DNA of 64,000 nucleotides from Candidatus Gastranaerophilales bacterium (GCA_905235155.1 CAJOKJ010000007.1:1-64000); one strand, 5' to 3'. Numbered from the stretch's first letter, positions 44,884 through 53,494 are shown. Numbers and translations: made by a program. The notes: generated by a model not told the origin, from the letters alone.

Positions 44884-46650
44884 TTACATCTTATGTAAAT
44901 GTTCTGCTAGTTTTACTATTGTTTTTGGAAAATATTGTTGCAAATATTGAGCACGTGCAGCAATATCCAATTCTCCGTTATATGAGTTTAAAAGAGCATT
45001 TGATTCTGCAACTGTTTCTTCTAAACCGCCTCTTGGGCCTGAATAATGTTCTTTTACATCAATAAAGTAATTAATATGATCTCGTTGAGCATTTGGAAAT
45101 GCTTTATTAAATGCTTCTCTTTCTTTATCGTAAACTTCTTGAACATCTTTACTTGCGGTTATATCGTGATCACCGTTTTTGAAATCTTTAGCATGACCTA
45201 ATTCATGAAGAACTGAATATAAATCATCTACTATATCAATTTCTTTTTTGTCAGGCCAATAGCAGCAATCATCCATTCTTTTCATACCTTTTAAAATATT
45301 TGTTGTATCTTTCAAGGCAATTAATTCTTCGCCCGGAAATTTTTTCAACAAATTAACCATTGATTTTTTATCGCCTCTAAGCATTTGACCAAGATTAAGT
45401 TCGTTTTGGTCATTTGTTTTCATATCTTTTACAGTCATTGTGTTTTGGTCTTGACTTATTTTTACTTCATAAGATTTATCATTCTTACTTGTAATAAAAG
45501 TATTGTCATCAATAACTTCCAACGATTGAGAATATTTTAAAAGTTGTTTACCGTTTTCATCCGTAATTTTATAATCAATAATTCTGTTACCTTGTGGGTC
45601 ATTTTCATACAAATACTCTGTTCTGGTTCCGTCTAATGACTTCATATCACGTTTTACAGATACAATTCCTGTTTTTTTGTCTATTTTACCTGATGAAAAT
45701 TGTTCAACTTTTCCGTCAGGATAAACATTTTTTGCATCATAAACACCTTTGACTTCTGAAAGTGTCATATATTCAGTTTTTTGAACTTTTCCGTTTTTAT
45801 CTTTTATTATTCTCACTTGATTTTCTACAATCGGATAACCGTCTTTATCAACATAAGAACGAACTTTTGAAACTGTGTTGTTTCTTAAATCGTTAGTTTT
45901 TGTAATTATGTATTCTTTACCTGTCTTAGATATATATGAAGACGTTTCTGAAATAGCTAAACGATTAAGTTTTTTATCTAAAAGCTCTTGTTTTTCTACA
46001 CCACTGATTGTAGAACCTGTCAAAACATAGGCATTTTTAGGGTCGTATATATCTTTTTTAAAATAGATTTTGTCTAAAGTTTTTTCGTTCTTACCACATA
46101 CATCTTCCATTTCATTAATTTTTTTGCCTAATTTTTGCAAATCTAAATTTTTATCTTTTGCAATATCTGAAATTCTGTCAACACGCAATGTTGTATCTGT
46201 TAGTGGTCTAATTCTTTCCAAATCCTGCACAGGCATATTTGCAAATTGAATTAAATTATCGCTTGTATATTTTAAGTTGCCATTAATATTAGTTTTCTTA
46301 GAAAATTCATTTGTAATAACTAAACTTTCTGCTTTTCCGTAAGAAATTTTAGCCAAATCTTTACCTTTCATATTAGGTAAAGCAGCCATTTCTTGCAAAG
46401 GAGCATACTTTTTAGGGTCTTTTTCAATATTTGTAATAATTACGGCAATATTTTGCTTGTTATAAACAGGTTTTCCTTTTTTGTCATGGTAACTTTCCAA
46501 TTGATTTGTAAAAGCCTGACGGTCATAACCTGCTCTTTCGAAAGTATCGGGACGAGTTGCCGAATTAACAGGTGATGGCTTTTTAGCACTTTGCAAGTTA
46601 ATTTTCGCTACACTTCCAAACGATACATTTTGAATCATCATTATATACAT
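44884..46650 (-). CDS. HELGH metalloprotease (paralogue 2) with N-terminal SFG motif
   Basis: 588 aa, same architecture as the gene 29 nt downstream. HELGHAKD at 482-489 and TVAESNALL (Glu549). Middle repeats are closely related (KDKNGKVQKTEYMTLSEVKG, KTGIVSVKRDMKSLDGTRTE). The N terminus is QNVSFGSVAKINLQ followed by a Ser/Pro/Lys linker and RPDTFERAGY; paralogue 1 lacks the SFG but keeps an EDTFQKTYD match. First gene of the pair, likely co-transcribed. No signal peptide, so either cytosolic or exported by a non-Sec route. Confidence 0.75.
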   Translation of the reverse strand: MYIMMIQNVSFGSVAKINLQSAKKPSPVNSATRPDTFERAGYDRQAFTNQLESYHDKKGKPVYNKQNIAVIITNIEKDPKKYAPLQEMAALPNMKGKDLAKISYGKAESLVITNEFSKKTNINGNLKYTSDNLIQFANMPVQDLERIRPLTDTTLRVDRISDIAKDKNLDLQKLGKKINEMEDVCGKNEKTLDKIYFKKDIYDPKNAYVLTGSTISGVEKQELLDKKLNRLAISETSSYISKTGKEYIITKTNDLRNNTVSKVRSYVDKDGYPIVENQVRIIKDKNGKVQKTEYMTLSEVKGVYDAKNVYPDGKVEQFSSGKIDKKTGIVSVKRDMKSLDGTRTEYLYENDPQGNRIIDYKITDENGKQLLKYSQSLEVIDDNTFITSKNDKSYEVKISQDQNTMTVKDMKTNDQNELNLGQMLRGDKKSMVNLLKKFPGEELIALKDTTNILKGMKRMDDCCYWPDKKEIDIVDDLYSVLHELGHAKDFKNGDHDITASKDVQEVYDKEREAFNKAFPNAQRDHINYFIDVKEHYSGPRGGLEETVAESNALLNSYNGELDIAARAQYLQQYFPKTIVKLAEHLHKM

Positions 46651-46746
46651 ACACTTTCTTTATAGTAATATGTATTTTTTAACGCTCTTGAATATATTTT
46701 TTGTTAGTAATGAAAGCATTTTGTAACATGTATTTACATATTTAGA

Positions 46747-46850
46747 TTATTTGCAAGAAGTATTTGTAGTCCAATTTAAAATTGTTTTGCCGTCAGGGCA
46801 TTTTCCATTACTATCGACTTTTAAATAATCCATATTATTATTTTCTCTTA
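46747..46850 (-). pseudogene. 5'-truncated pilin tail, second copy
   Basis: On the minus strand: AIRENNNMDYLKVDSNGKCP then DGKTILNWTTNTSCK and stop. The match with the tail at 8356-8568 (NMDYLK.DS.GKCPDGKTIL) is strong. It has no start codon or leader and overlaps, in another frame, the end of the 46838 gene. Either a relic or a silent cassette. Confidence 0.6.
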
Positions 46851-47371
46851 TGGCATTTGCATTTTTTAACCGGACATTCGCCGTTTTTATTCAAGTGTAA
46901 ATCCTGTGGTGTTATCGCTTCAACATCAAAATCATATTTTTTTGCCAATGCTTCAACTCTTTTATAATAAGTCGATTTGTCGGAAGATTTTTCCAAAATA
47001 AGCACAACTTTGCCTCGTTTGCCTGTCATAAGTTGGTAATGCAAAGCCTGACCTACACTTTCTGCCCACTTCTTTGCAAAATCAAATTCAACCGCATTAT
47101 CTTTAGTTAAACAGTCAACTCTTGTATAATCTCTGTTTTTATACTCGGTTATTCCATAATGAGCTTTACACCAAACCTCCTGATATGCCAATTCACTGTG
47201 TTTGTGTTCTGTGGTATTTTCAGAATAATTGTTATTGAAATTATTAAAATCAAAAGTAATATATCCGTATAAATTCAAAATATAAATTACTGCACCAAAA
47301 ATTAATGCCATAACAAGATACATCAATTTTTTTTGATATTTTCTAATTATTTTTTTAAAAATTTTTTTCAC
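46838..47371 (-). CDS. Membrane-anchored nuclease-like protein (PD-(D/E)XK-like)
   Basis: About 177 aa from a GTG at 47371; TTG at 47404 and ATG at 47323 are alternatives. One TM (about 17-36), a linker, then a compact domain: TRVDCLTKDNAVEFDFAKKW AESVGQALHYQ (about 105-135) and RGKVVLILE. Asp-x-Leu-Thr...Glu-x-Asp...Gln is the order of the PD-(D/E)XK fold (D, ExK-like, Q). A C-terminal CPVKKCKCHK may bind metal. Activity is inferred. Confidence 0.5.
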   Translation of the reverse strand: MKKIFKKIIRKYQKKLMYLVMALIFGAVIYILNLYGYITFDFNNFNNNYSENTTEHKHSELAYQEVWCKAHYGITEYKNRDYTRVDCLTKDNAVEFDFAKKWAESVGQALHYQLMTGKRGKVVLILEKSSDKSTYYKRVEALAKKYDFDVEAITPQDLHLNKNGECPVKKCKCHKRK

Positions 47372-47473
47372 TCTAAAATACCTGTATATTAAAAGTTTTC
47401 CCAACTATTATTTGAAATTATACAGCATATTAAAAAATTTTATATCAACCAAATATTATAAACTTGTAATTTA

Positions 47474-48826
47474 CTATTGAAGTTTACCGCTATTGCGTCT
47501 TTCAATAATTTGAGGCATAACTTCTTTTGCATTTTCTGCCCATAAAGAAACAATGTTTATAATATTTTCAGTACATTTTTTCATCGTGTCAAGTGAAACA
47601 AATTCCCTGACAGAGTGATAATTTATTCCGCCAGTACCTAAGTTTGGTGTCGGCAAACCTCTTAAAGTTAAGCTTGAACCGTCTGTTCCACCTCTTGCAG
47701 CAGATTCAACCGGTTTAAAACCACTCATTTCTAACCCTTTTTTTGCAAATTCAACAACTTGAGGCAGTTCGTCTAAACCTTCCTTCATATTGCTGTATTT
47801 TTTGTTTGGATTAAATGTTATTTTACAATTTGGATATTCTTTTTCAACTTCTTTTACTATATTTGCCAAATTATTTACTTTTTCTTCTTCTGCTTTTGAA
47901 TCAAAATCTCTTACAATCATTTTCATTGTAACTTTGCCTACATCACCTGAAATTGAATCAACATGATAAAAACCTTCTCTGTCTTTTGTTTTTTCAGGAG
48001 TTTCATCTTTTGGCAAACGAGAAATTATTTCATTTGCAATAGTGATAGAATTTACCATTTTACCGTAAGCATGACCTGTATGAACTTGCACACCTTCGAT
48101 AGTAATTTCGGGATTATAGGCATTAAATGTTTCTGTATCAATAACATCAGCTTCAGAGCCATCAACTGTATATGCTAAATCTGCACCAAATTTTTTAAGG
48201 TTAAAGTTTTCAACACCTGTTCCGATTTCTTCATCCGGTGTAAAGGCTATTTTCAAAGTCGGACGCTTCAACTCAGGTCTTTCATGGAATACTTTTAATG
48301 CTTCCATAATTTCAGCAATACCGGCTTTGTCATCAGCACCCAAAAGAGATGTACCGTCTGATGTGATTATAGTGTTGTTTTTGTATGGTGCTAAATCTTT
48401 TTCGCTAATTTTTACACCATTTTTTAATTCAATATCACCTTTTTTATATTCGTGAATTTGCGGTTTTACAGGGCCCGTCGGTGCTTGTTCACTTGTATCC
48501 ATGTGAGCAATCAAACCTACAACCGGAGAATCATCACCAATATTACCTTTCATTGTGGCTGTTAAAATACCGTTTTCATCTATACCAATATCTGTTAAGC
48601 CAATTTCTTTTAAATCAACCGCTAATTGTTTTGCAAATTCAATCTGTTTTGATGTACTTGGTCCGACACCTTTCTTTTCAGCCTCACAAGAACCTGTATC
48701 AACTTTAGCCATTTTTACAAATGTATCTTGTAATCTGTTTGTATTTATATAACTCGCATATTTATTTTGTTGTACTTTTTGACCAAAATTAACAGGTTTA
48801 TAAGAATTAATTGCATTTACTTTCAT
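47474..48826 (-). CDS. pepT: Peptidase T (tripeptide aminopeptidase)
   Basis: 450 aa, M20B zinc peptidase. GLIAHMDTSEQAP (metal His), LLGADDKAGIAEIMEA (bridging Asp), FTPDEEIGTG (catalytic and metal Glu), IEGVQVHTGHAYGKMVNSI and the late NLGTGGINYHSVREFVSL. It removes the N-terminal residue from tripeptides in the cytosol. An N-terminal extension of about 35 residues contains PVNFGQKVQQNKY, absent in usual PepT. ATG at 48826 is preferred over an upstream GTG. Confidence 0.93.
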   Translation of the reverse strand: MKVNAINSYKPVNFGQKVQQNKYASYINTNRLQDTFVKMAKVDTGSCEAEKKGVGPSTSKQIEFAKQLAVDLKEIGLTDIGIDENGILTATMKGNIGDDSPVVGLIAHMDTSEQAPTGPVKPQIHEYKKGDIELKNGVKISEKDLAPYKNNTIITSDGTSLLGADDKAGIAEIMEALKVFHERPELKRPTLKIAFTPDEEIGTGVENFNLKKFGADLAYTVDGSEADVIDTETFNAYNPEITIEGVQVHTGHAYGKMVNSITIANEIISRLPKDETPEKTKDREGFYHVDSISGDVGKVTMKMIVRDFDSKAEEEKVNNLANIVKEVEKEYPNCKITFNPNKKYSNMKEGLDELPQVVEFAKKGLEMSGFKPVESAARGGTDGSSLTLRGLPTPNLGTGGINYHSVREFVSLDTMKKCTENIINIVSLWAENAKEVMPQIIERRNSGKLQ

Positions 48827-48896
48827 TTTACACACTTCACCTATACTGATAATACAGTTCCGTAAAATATGCTGAACAATTTAAATTGACTAATAT

Positions 48897-50078
48897 TTAA
48901 AATTTATTTACAAAAGTTAAATTTATATCTTCATAAATACGTTCAATAACTTCTTCCCAAGTTGTTTTTTGGCGGAATAACTTTATGCTGTCATACCAAT
49001 CACATTTTGAAATATCCATGTGCCAACGCCAATCATAATATTTTGGCAAAATCATATAACATTTTTTGCCCATTGCACCTGCCAAATGTCCTACTGATGT
49101 GTCATTGCAAATTACTATATCAAGATTTTCCATTGCTGCCGCTGTACACGAAAAATCTTTAAATGTTGATGCAATATCTATAATGTCATACTTGCCCTGC
49201 AAAGTTTTTACTTCTTCTTCATCATTTGTAACTTGAACAGAATATACTTGTGTATTTGGCAATTCGAATATTTTTGCAAAACTATCCGGTGTTATCGCTC
49301 TTTCTGTACCTATAAACGTATTACCTTGCCATTTAATACCTATTTTTAATTTATCATTATTGAAAAATTTTTCTTTATACCACTGAACTTTCTTAGATAC
49401 AGCATGTAAAAATTTATCACTTTTGTAATAAATCTCTTTGTTATCTAACCCTAAAAAGTAAGGTAAACTCATTATAGGGCATTGATAATCACATTCTGAA
49501 GCCATTTCTTCCGTAAAATGCATGATAATTTTTGAACCATATCTGTTTTCTGCAAATAAAGGCATTAAAGGTATTTGAGATTTAAAATAAACTCTTTTAC
49601 AGCGTTTTGCAAGTAATTCAATATATCTGTAATACATTAAAGTATCACCTAAACCTGCTTCATAATATACATATATAGTTTTGTCCGTTAAATCTTCACC
49701 TTGCCAGAACGGTATTTTTTTAAACCTTTCACCATAAAGTTTATACTGTGTCTGAATTGCGTGAAAACGGCTTATTCTTTGTTCAAAATACGGATATCCT
49801 TTTTCATAATCCTTTGTTTTAAAATATGCAATTGCTAAAAAATAATACCCTTCCGTATCATTAGGTTCCATTTGAATAAATTTGTTTAAACAGTCAATAG
49901 CCTCTTTTTGTCTGTCTAAATCAATATAAACAAACGCAAGATTAAAATAAACCTCAGGTAATTGGTCTGTCATTTTAAGCACTTCTTCGTAAAGTTTTGC
50001 CGCTGATTCAAGTTCGCCTTTATTTTTATAATCAAGTGCAGTATTAAATAATTCTAAAATTTTATTTGTATCTAACAT
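48897..50078 (-). CDS. TPR protein with glycosyltransferase (GT9/GT41-like) domain
   Basis: 393 aa. N-terminal TPRs (about 1-115: YEEVLKMTDQLPEVYFNLAF, DTEGYYFLAIAYFKTKDYEK), then a glycosyltransferase with GLGDTLMYYRYIELLAKR (GT-B N-domain), KIGIKWQGN and DIVICNDTSVGHLAGAMGK (nucleotide-sugar site). This layout is common for protein or lipid glycosyltransferases of gut bacteria; targets such as flagellin are possible but unproved. GAGAAAG precedes the ATG. Confidence 0.82.
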   Translation of the reverse strand: MLDTNKILELFNTALDYKNKGELESAAKLYEEVLKMTDQLPEVYFNLAFVYIDLDRQKEAIDCLNKFIQMEPNDTEGYYFLAIAYFKTKDYEKGYPYFEQRISRFHAIQTQYKLYGERFKKIPFWQGEDLTDKTIYVYYEAGLGDTLMYYRYIELLAKRCKRVYFKSQIPLMPLFAENRYGSKIIMHFTEEMASECDYQCPIMSLPYFLGLDNKEIYYKSDKFLHAVSKKVQWYKEKFFNNDKLKIGIKWQGNTFIGTERAITPDSFAKIFELPNTQVYSVQVTNDEEEVKTLQGKYDIIDIASTFKDFSCTAAAMENLDIVICNDTSVGHLAGAMGKKCYMILPKYYDWRWHMDISKCDWYDSIKLFRQKTTWEEVIERIYEDINLTFVNKF

Positions 50079-50094
50079 AAATCTTTCTCATGGC

Positions 50095-50122
50095 TTGAAA
50101 ATTTTTCAAAATATGTAATAAT
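50095..50122 (+). promoter_or_regulatory. Antisense promoter of small-peptide locus 2
   Basis: TTGAAA (50095-50100), 16 bp, AATAAT (50117-50122), positioned as in locus 1 relative to AAATAGAACAAGTGG. Start near 50129. Confidence 0.5.
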
Positions 50123-50128
50123 GTAAAT

Positions 50129-50235
50129 AGAACAAGTGGCATATAATCAACGGGAATTGATTATATTTTTAACTCCACATTGTTTTCGTTATTTGAAAAC
50201 TAGCGTTATGATAACAATCAATAACGCTAGTTCGA
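50129..50235 (+). ncRNA. Putative antisense RNA of locus 2
   Basis: From the promoter at 50095-50122 to the conserved stem AACTAGCGTTA...TAACGCTAGTT (50199-50232). It would be about 105 nt and overlap the 3' half of the peptide gene. The stem lacks a clear T run on this strand here, so the 3' end is less certain than at locus 1. Confidence 0.4.
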
Positions 50236-50293
50236 CTTTATTGAATAATAATGATATTATAAAATAAATCATCAGCATTATGCCGTTATCCAT
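50189..50293 (-). CDS. 34 aa hydrophobic peptide, putative type I toxin (copy 2)
   Basis: Begins MDNGIMLMIYFIISLLF and ends IITLVFK; 15 of 33 positions match copy 1 with no gaps (M, ML, FII, LF, LA, LI, TLV). GGGGGTG precedes the ATG. A 5-bp hairpin GATGA-atct-TCATC sits before the ribosome site in the same position as the different-sequence hairpin of copy 1, so pairing is kept while bases change. One membrane helix is predicted. Confidence 0.7.
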   Translation of the reverse strand: MDNGIMLMIYFIISLLFNKVELALLIVIITLVFK

Positions 50294-50361
50294 AGGCTTC
50301 ACCCCCTTTCTTGATGAAGATTCATCATTTACAGGGTAATGGAGTGCCACTTGCATACATA

Positions 50362-50390
50362 ATTATACAAAATGTTATTTTGCTTGTAAA
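50362..50390 (-). promoter_or_regulatory. Sense promoter of small-peptide locus 2
   Basis: On the minus strand TTTACA (50385-50390), 17 bp, TATAAT (50362-50367). Start near 50355, directly at the CAAGTGGCA repeat. Confidence 0.65.
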
Positions 50391-50445
50391 TAAACTATAT
50401 AAATTAATTCTTTTCTCTTTTTACAAATTTAATGTCGTAACCTAA

Positions 50446-50613
50446 TATAAATTTGAAGGTACATGCAAAAGAAAATGCTTATGGAATGTTGATAAGGCAC
50501 AAGATATAATATTAAAAACTAACAGAAGAATAGAAAAAATAGTTAAACCGTGTATTGATTTTAAAGAGGCATACAAAGATGATATTCAATTTGGTATTAA
50601 AAAACAATTTTAA
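50446..50613 (+). pseudogene. C-terminal fragment of an unidentified gene
   Basis: An open frame of 55 codons without start: KFEGTCKRKCLWNVDKAQDI then ILKTNRRIEKIVKPCIDF and a stop. Codon use looks normal. The upstream part is gone where the small-peptide locus begins. No family recognised. Confidence 0.35.
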
Positions 50614-50644
50614 ATAAAAATTTGGTTAATGTTATAATGACCTT

Positions 50645-51196
50645 ATGAAAGTTTCTTTAAAAGATTTATACATTGAATTTTTATTGCTTGGTATTCAAAT
50701 GCTTGGCGGTGGATACGTACTTATACCTTTAATGCAAAAAAATCTTATCGAAAAACGAATGTGGATTACTCAAGAAGAACTTACCGATTTTTATGCCTTA
50801 AGTCAAAGTATTCCCGGAATTATTGCAGCTAACATTTCAACATTTGCAGGTTATAAATTAAGAGGCAAAACAGGTGCATTGATTGCTTTAACAGGTATTA
50901 TAACATCACCTGTTATCTCTATTCTTTTAATTGCAACTGTTATCGATTTGCTATTAAAAATATCTTACATACAAAGTATTTTTTGGGGAGTCGGAATTGC
51001 GGTTATTATTTTAATTTTTCTTTCTATTAAAGAAATGTGGAAGCATAGTGTTAATGATATTCCAACTTGGATAATATTTTTAACCGCATGCGGATTATCC
51101 TTATTTTTAAAAATTTCACCTGTTTACATAATTATCGGCTCAATGATTTTTGGTATTATTGTTAAATTTATAGAAAAGAGGTGCAAAAAATGTTAA
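50645..51196 (+). CDS. Chromate transporter half (CHR domain), N-terminal type
   Basis: 183 aa, a single CHR domain with about six helices. Signature MLGGGYVLIPLMQ near the start and ALSQSIPGIIAANISTFAGY (about 54-73). Short-chain CHR proteins work as pairs; the partner follows with a 16 nt overlap. Family members export chromate or move other anions; the natural substrate is unsure. TGTTATAAT (extended -10) ends 6 nt before ATG, so the mRNA is probably leaderless. Confidence 0.88.
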   Translation: MKVSLKDLYIEFLLLGIQMLGGGYVLIPLMQKNLIEKRMWITQEELTDFYALSQSIPGIIAANISTFAGYKLRGKTGALIALTGIITSPVISILLIATVIDLLLKISYIQSIFWGVGIAVIILIFLSIKEMWKHSVNDIPTWIIFLTACGLSLFLKISPVYIIIGSMIFGIIVKFIEKRCKKC

Positions 51197-51732
51197 TGAC
51201 ACTTTTTCACCTTATAGTTGAATTTTTTAAAATAGGTGTTTTTTCTGTTGGAGGCGGATATGCTACAATACCGTTTTTATATCATTTAATTAATAATTAT
51301 CACTGGTACACCTCTGACCAATTAACAAATATGATAGCAATTTCCATGCTTACACCCGGCCCTGTTGGTGCTAATATGGCAACATTTGCAGGGTTTCAGA
51401 CCTGCGGAATTTTCGGCGGGATTTTAGCAACATTTGCTCTTGTTTTACCGTCTTTATTTTTTGTAATTATAATTTCAAAATTATTAAATAAATTTAGAGA
51501 AAACTTTTTTGTACAATCAATTTTATACGCTCTAAAACCTGCCGGATGCGGATTACTGGCAGCAGTAGGATTTGGATTTTTTAAAGAACACATAACAAAT
51601 ATATATGCACTAATGCTTTTTATATTTTTATTTGCACTAAGTTTTAAATTTAAAAAAAATCCGCTTTATTATTTTTTAATAGCGGCAATTGTCGGTATTG
51701 TTCTTCAAGTTTGTAATGTTAAATTAATCTAA
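51181..51732 (+). CDS. Chromate transporter half (CHR domain), second subunit
   Basis: 183 aa, second CHR domain: FFKIGVFSVGGGYATIPFLY and ISMLTPGPVGANMATFAGFQ are the family motifs (GGG...P, PGP). Overlaps the first subunit by 16 nt and the convergent nitrilase gene by 4 nt. Confidence 0.88.
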   Translation: MQKMLMTLFHLIVEFFKIGVFSVGGGYATIPFLYHLINNYHWYTSDQLTNMIAISMLTPGPVGANMATFAGFQTCGIFGGILATFALVLPSLFFVIIISKLLNKFRENFFVQSILYALKPAGCGLLAAVGFGFFKEHITNIYALMLFIFLFALSFKFKKNPLYYFLIAAIVGIVLQVCNVKLI

Positions 51733-52532
51733 TCAATATTTGTTATCGGATAAATTGATTTTAAATATTTAACTTCTTGAATATCAATTTCTGCGTATAT
51801 TGCACCTTCTTTTTCTTCTTCATAAGCAAGAACCTGTGCTGTTGGAGAAATTATTGCAGAACCGCCAAGAGCAAATCCTACAACACCCATCTCTTTTGTT
51901 AAATTACTTACAATCCAATAAACCATATTGTCATAAGCACGGGTTCTATTTATTGAAAGCCACATTTCACGTGCATATTTTTTACTTTCTTCATTTTCAT
52001 AAACTTCAGCCGGAACAGGCCATGCTGTTGGTAATGTAATTATTTGAACACCTTGTCTTGCTAGTTCTCTAAACATTTGCGGATATCTGACATCAAAACA
52101 AACTGCTAAACCTACTTTTGCAAAATCGAAACTCGCAGTAACAAATTTTTTACCTTCAGTTATTTCATTACCCTCTTTACCGCCAAGATAATTATATAAG
52201 TGAATTTTATCATATTTTGCAATAATTTCACCTGTTCTGTCTATTGCAAATGAAGTATTATATAAACAATCACCGACTTTTCTTACAACACTTCCTGCAA
52301 CTATATTTGTATTATACTGTTTTGCAAGCTTTTGTATAAACTTTATTGTTTCTCCGCCATTTTCATCTTCCGCATTATCCACATAATCAATATTTGTTGC
52401 AAAAAATTCAGGCATAACAACCAAATCAAGCTTTTTGTCAGAGTTAAATTTGATATAATGCTCTATCTTTTTTAAATTTGTTTCCCTATCGCCCATAAGC
52501 GATTTTAATTGAATGTTTAAAATACCTGCCAT
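51729..52532 (-). CDS. Carbon-nitrogen hydrolase (nitrilase superfamily)
   Basis: 267 aa with the full Glu-Lys-Cys triad: Glu in VVMPEFFATN (about 42), Lys in AKYDKIHLYN (about 110) and Cys in GLAVCFDVRYPQMFRELARQ (about 145). Similar to omega-amidase, NIT-like amidases. Cytosolic; likely hydrolyses a small amide, the exact substrate unknown. Confidence 0.9.
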   Translation of the reverse strand: MAGILNIQLKSLMGDRETNLKKIEHYIKFNSDKKLDLVVMPEFFATNIDYVDNAEDENGGETIKFIQKLAKQYNTNIVAGSVVRKVGDCLYNTSFAIDRTGEIIAKYDKIHLYNYLGGKEGNEITEGKKFVTASFDFAKVGLAVCFDVRYPQMFRELARQGVQIITLPTAWPVPAEVYENEESKKYAREMWLSINRTRAYDNMVYWIVSNLTKEMGVVGFALGGSAIISPTAQVLAYEEEKEGAIYAEIDIQEVKYLKSIYPITNID

Positions 52533-52585
52533 AATACAAGTATTTTAACATAAAAATTAAGTAATTGTTTATCTCACTATATATT

Positions 52586-52924
52586 CTACTTTGTTGCTTC
52601 TTGAAAAGCCAATACAAGTTTATACAAGGCTTGCACTTTTTCAGGCTCTAAATTTCTTATAAATTGGTGCAACAACGGTTTTACATTATCATTTTCAACC
52701 TTTTCAGGTAAATCTTCAACGGAAACTAATTGTGCAGGAGTAACATCTAACACTTCACAAATTTTTTCTAAAGTTTCTGCTTTAAAGAAACTCCTACCAT
52801 TTTCTATTTTACTTATGTTTTGGTAACTTATACCAACTTTTTCAGCTAACTTTTCAAGAGTTAGATGTTTAAAATTTCTATATTTTTTAATATTATTTCC
52901 AATTATCTCTTGTATATATGACAT
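52586..52924 (-). CDS. XRE-family regulator
   Basis: 112 aa. HTH at about 10-65 (NIKKYRNFKHLTLEKLAEKV, GISYQNISKIENGRSFFKAE), C-terminal helical part (LPEKVENDNVKPLLHQFIRN). Standalone, divergent from the secreted nuclease. Confidence 0.87.
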   Translation of the reverse strand: MSYIQEIIGNNIKKYRNFKHLTLEKLAEKVGISYQNISKIENGRSFFKAETLEKICEVLDVTPAQLVSVEDLPEKVENDNVKPLLHQFIRNLEPEKVQALYKLVLAFQEATK

Positions 52925-53023
52925 AACATTACAGTATTATTATGCTTTAAGAATTTCTATATCTTTTAAGATTTAATATAAATTTAAAGTTGAAAAATAT
53001 TATTTTTAATTTATTATATTAAT

Positions 53024-53494
53024 GTGAAACGTAATCTATTTATATTAATCATATTATCAACATTTTGTTTTAATTTGATGACTTTTGCAAATGATATCAA
53101 AGATATTAAAAATTCAAATAATCTTGAATTAGCAAGAGTTAAAGAAGTAATTGACGGCGACACGATACATCTTGATACAGGATATTCCATTGTAAGCACA
53201 AGGTTATACGGAATTGACTGTATGGAAACTTCGCTAATACATCGAACATATCATCAAGCTTATGACCAAAATACAACTGTTGAAAAAATAATGTATCAAG
53301 GTCAATCAGCAAAAAAAATTTTAAACGATATCATAAAAGATAATAATCGTTCTGTCTATTTCAAGACTGTCGGAGTTGACCATTACGGGCGGTTGTTGGC
53401 AATTATTTATGACAAAAATTTTAAAAACATAAATAACATGCTTACTCAAACACCGTATTGTATTCCTTATATGCCGTCAGATAAATCTAAATAA
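53024..53494 (+). CDS. Secreted thermonuclease-family (SNase-like) nuclease
   Basis: 156 aa, GTG start, signal peptide (about 1-23). SNase motifs: VKEVIDGDTIHLDTG, RLYGIDCMET and DHYGRLLAIIYD. The catalytic pair is partly visible: the second Arg of the family (RxxGxD...E) is present as RLYGIDCMET and the later R in GRLLA. It would cut DNA or RNA outside the cytosol. TTGAAA-16-TATTAT ends 6 nt before GTG. Convergent with flgL, overlapping by 8 nt. Confidence 0.85.
   Translation: MKRNLFILIILSTFCFNLMTFANDIKDIKNSNNLELARVKEVIDGDTIHLDTGYSIVSTRLYGIDCMETSLIHRTYHQAYDQNTTVEKIMYQGQSAKKILNDIIKDNNRSVYFKTVGVDHYGRLLAIIYDKNFKNINNMLTQTPYCIPYMPSDKSK

Larger units (their letters stand above)
50125..50353. repeat. 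Terminal inverted repeat enclosing small-peptide locus 2
   Basis: AAATAGAACAAGTGGCA (50125-50141) is the same motif as at locus 1. Its complement survives as TGCCACTTG (50345-50353), a 9-bp core. Confidence 0.65.

Noticed and set aside
46782-46967. 61-codon plus-strand frame
   Set aside because: Antisense to the nuclease-like gene and the pilin tail; no start signal.
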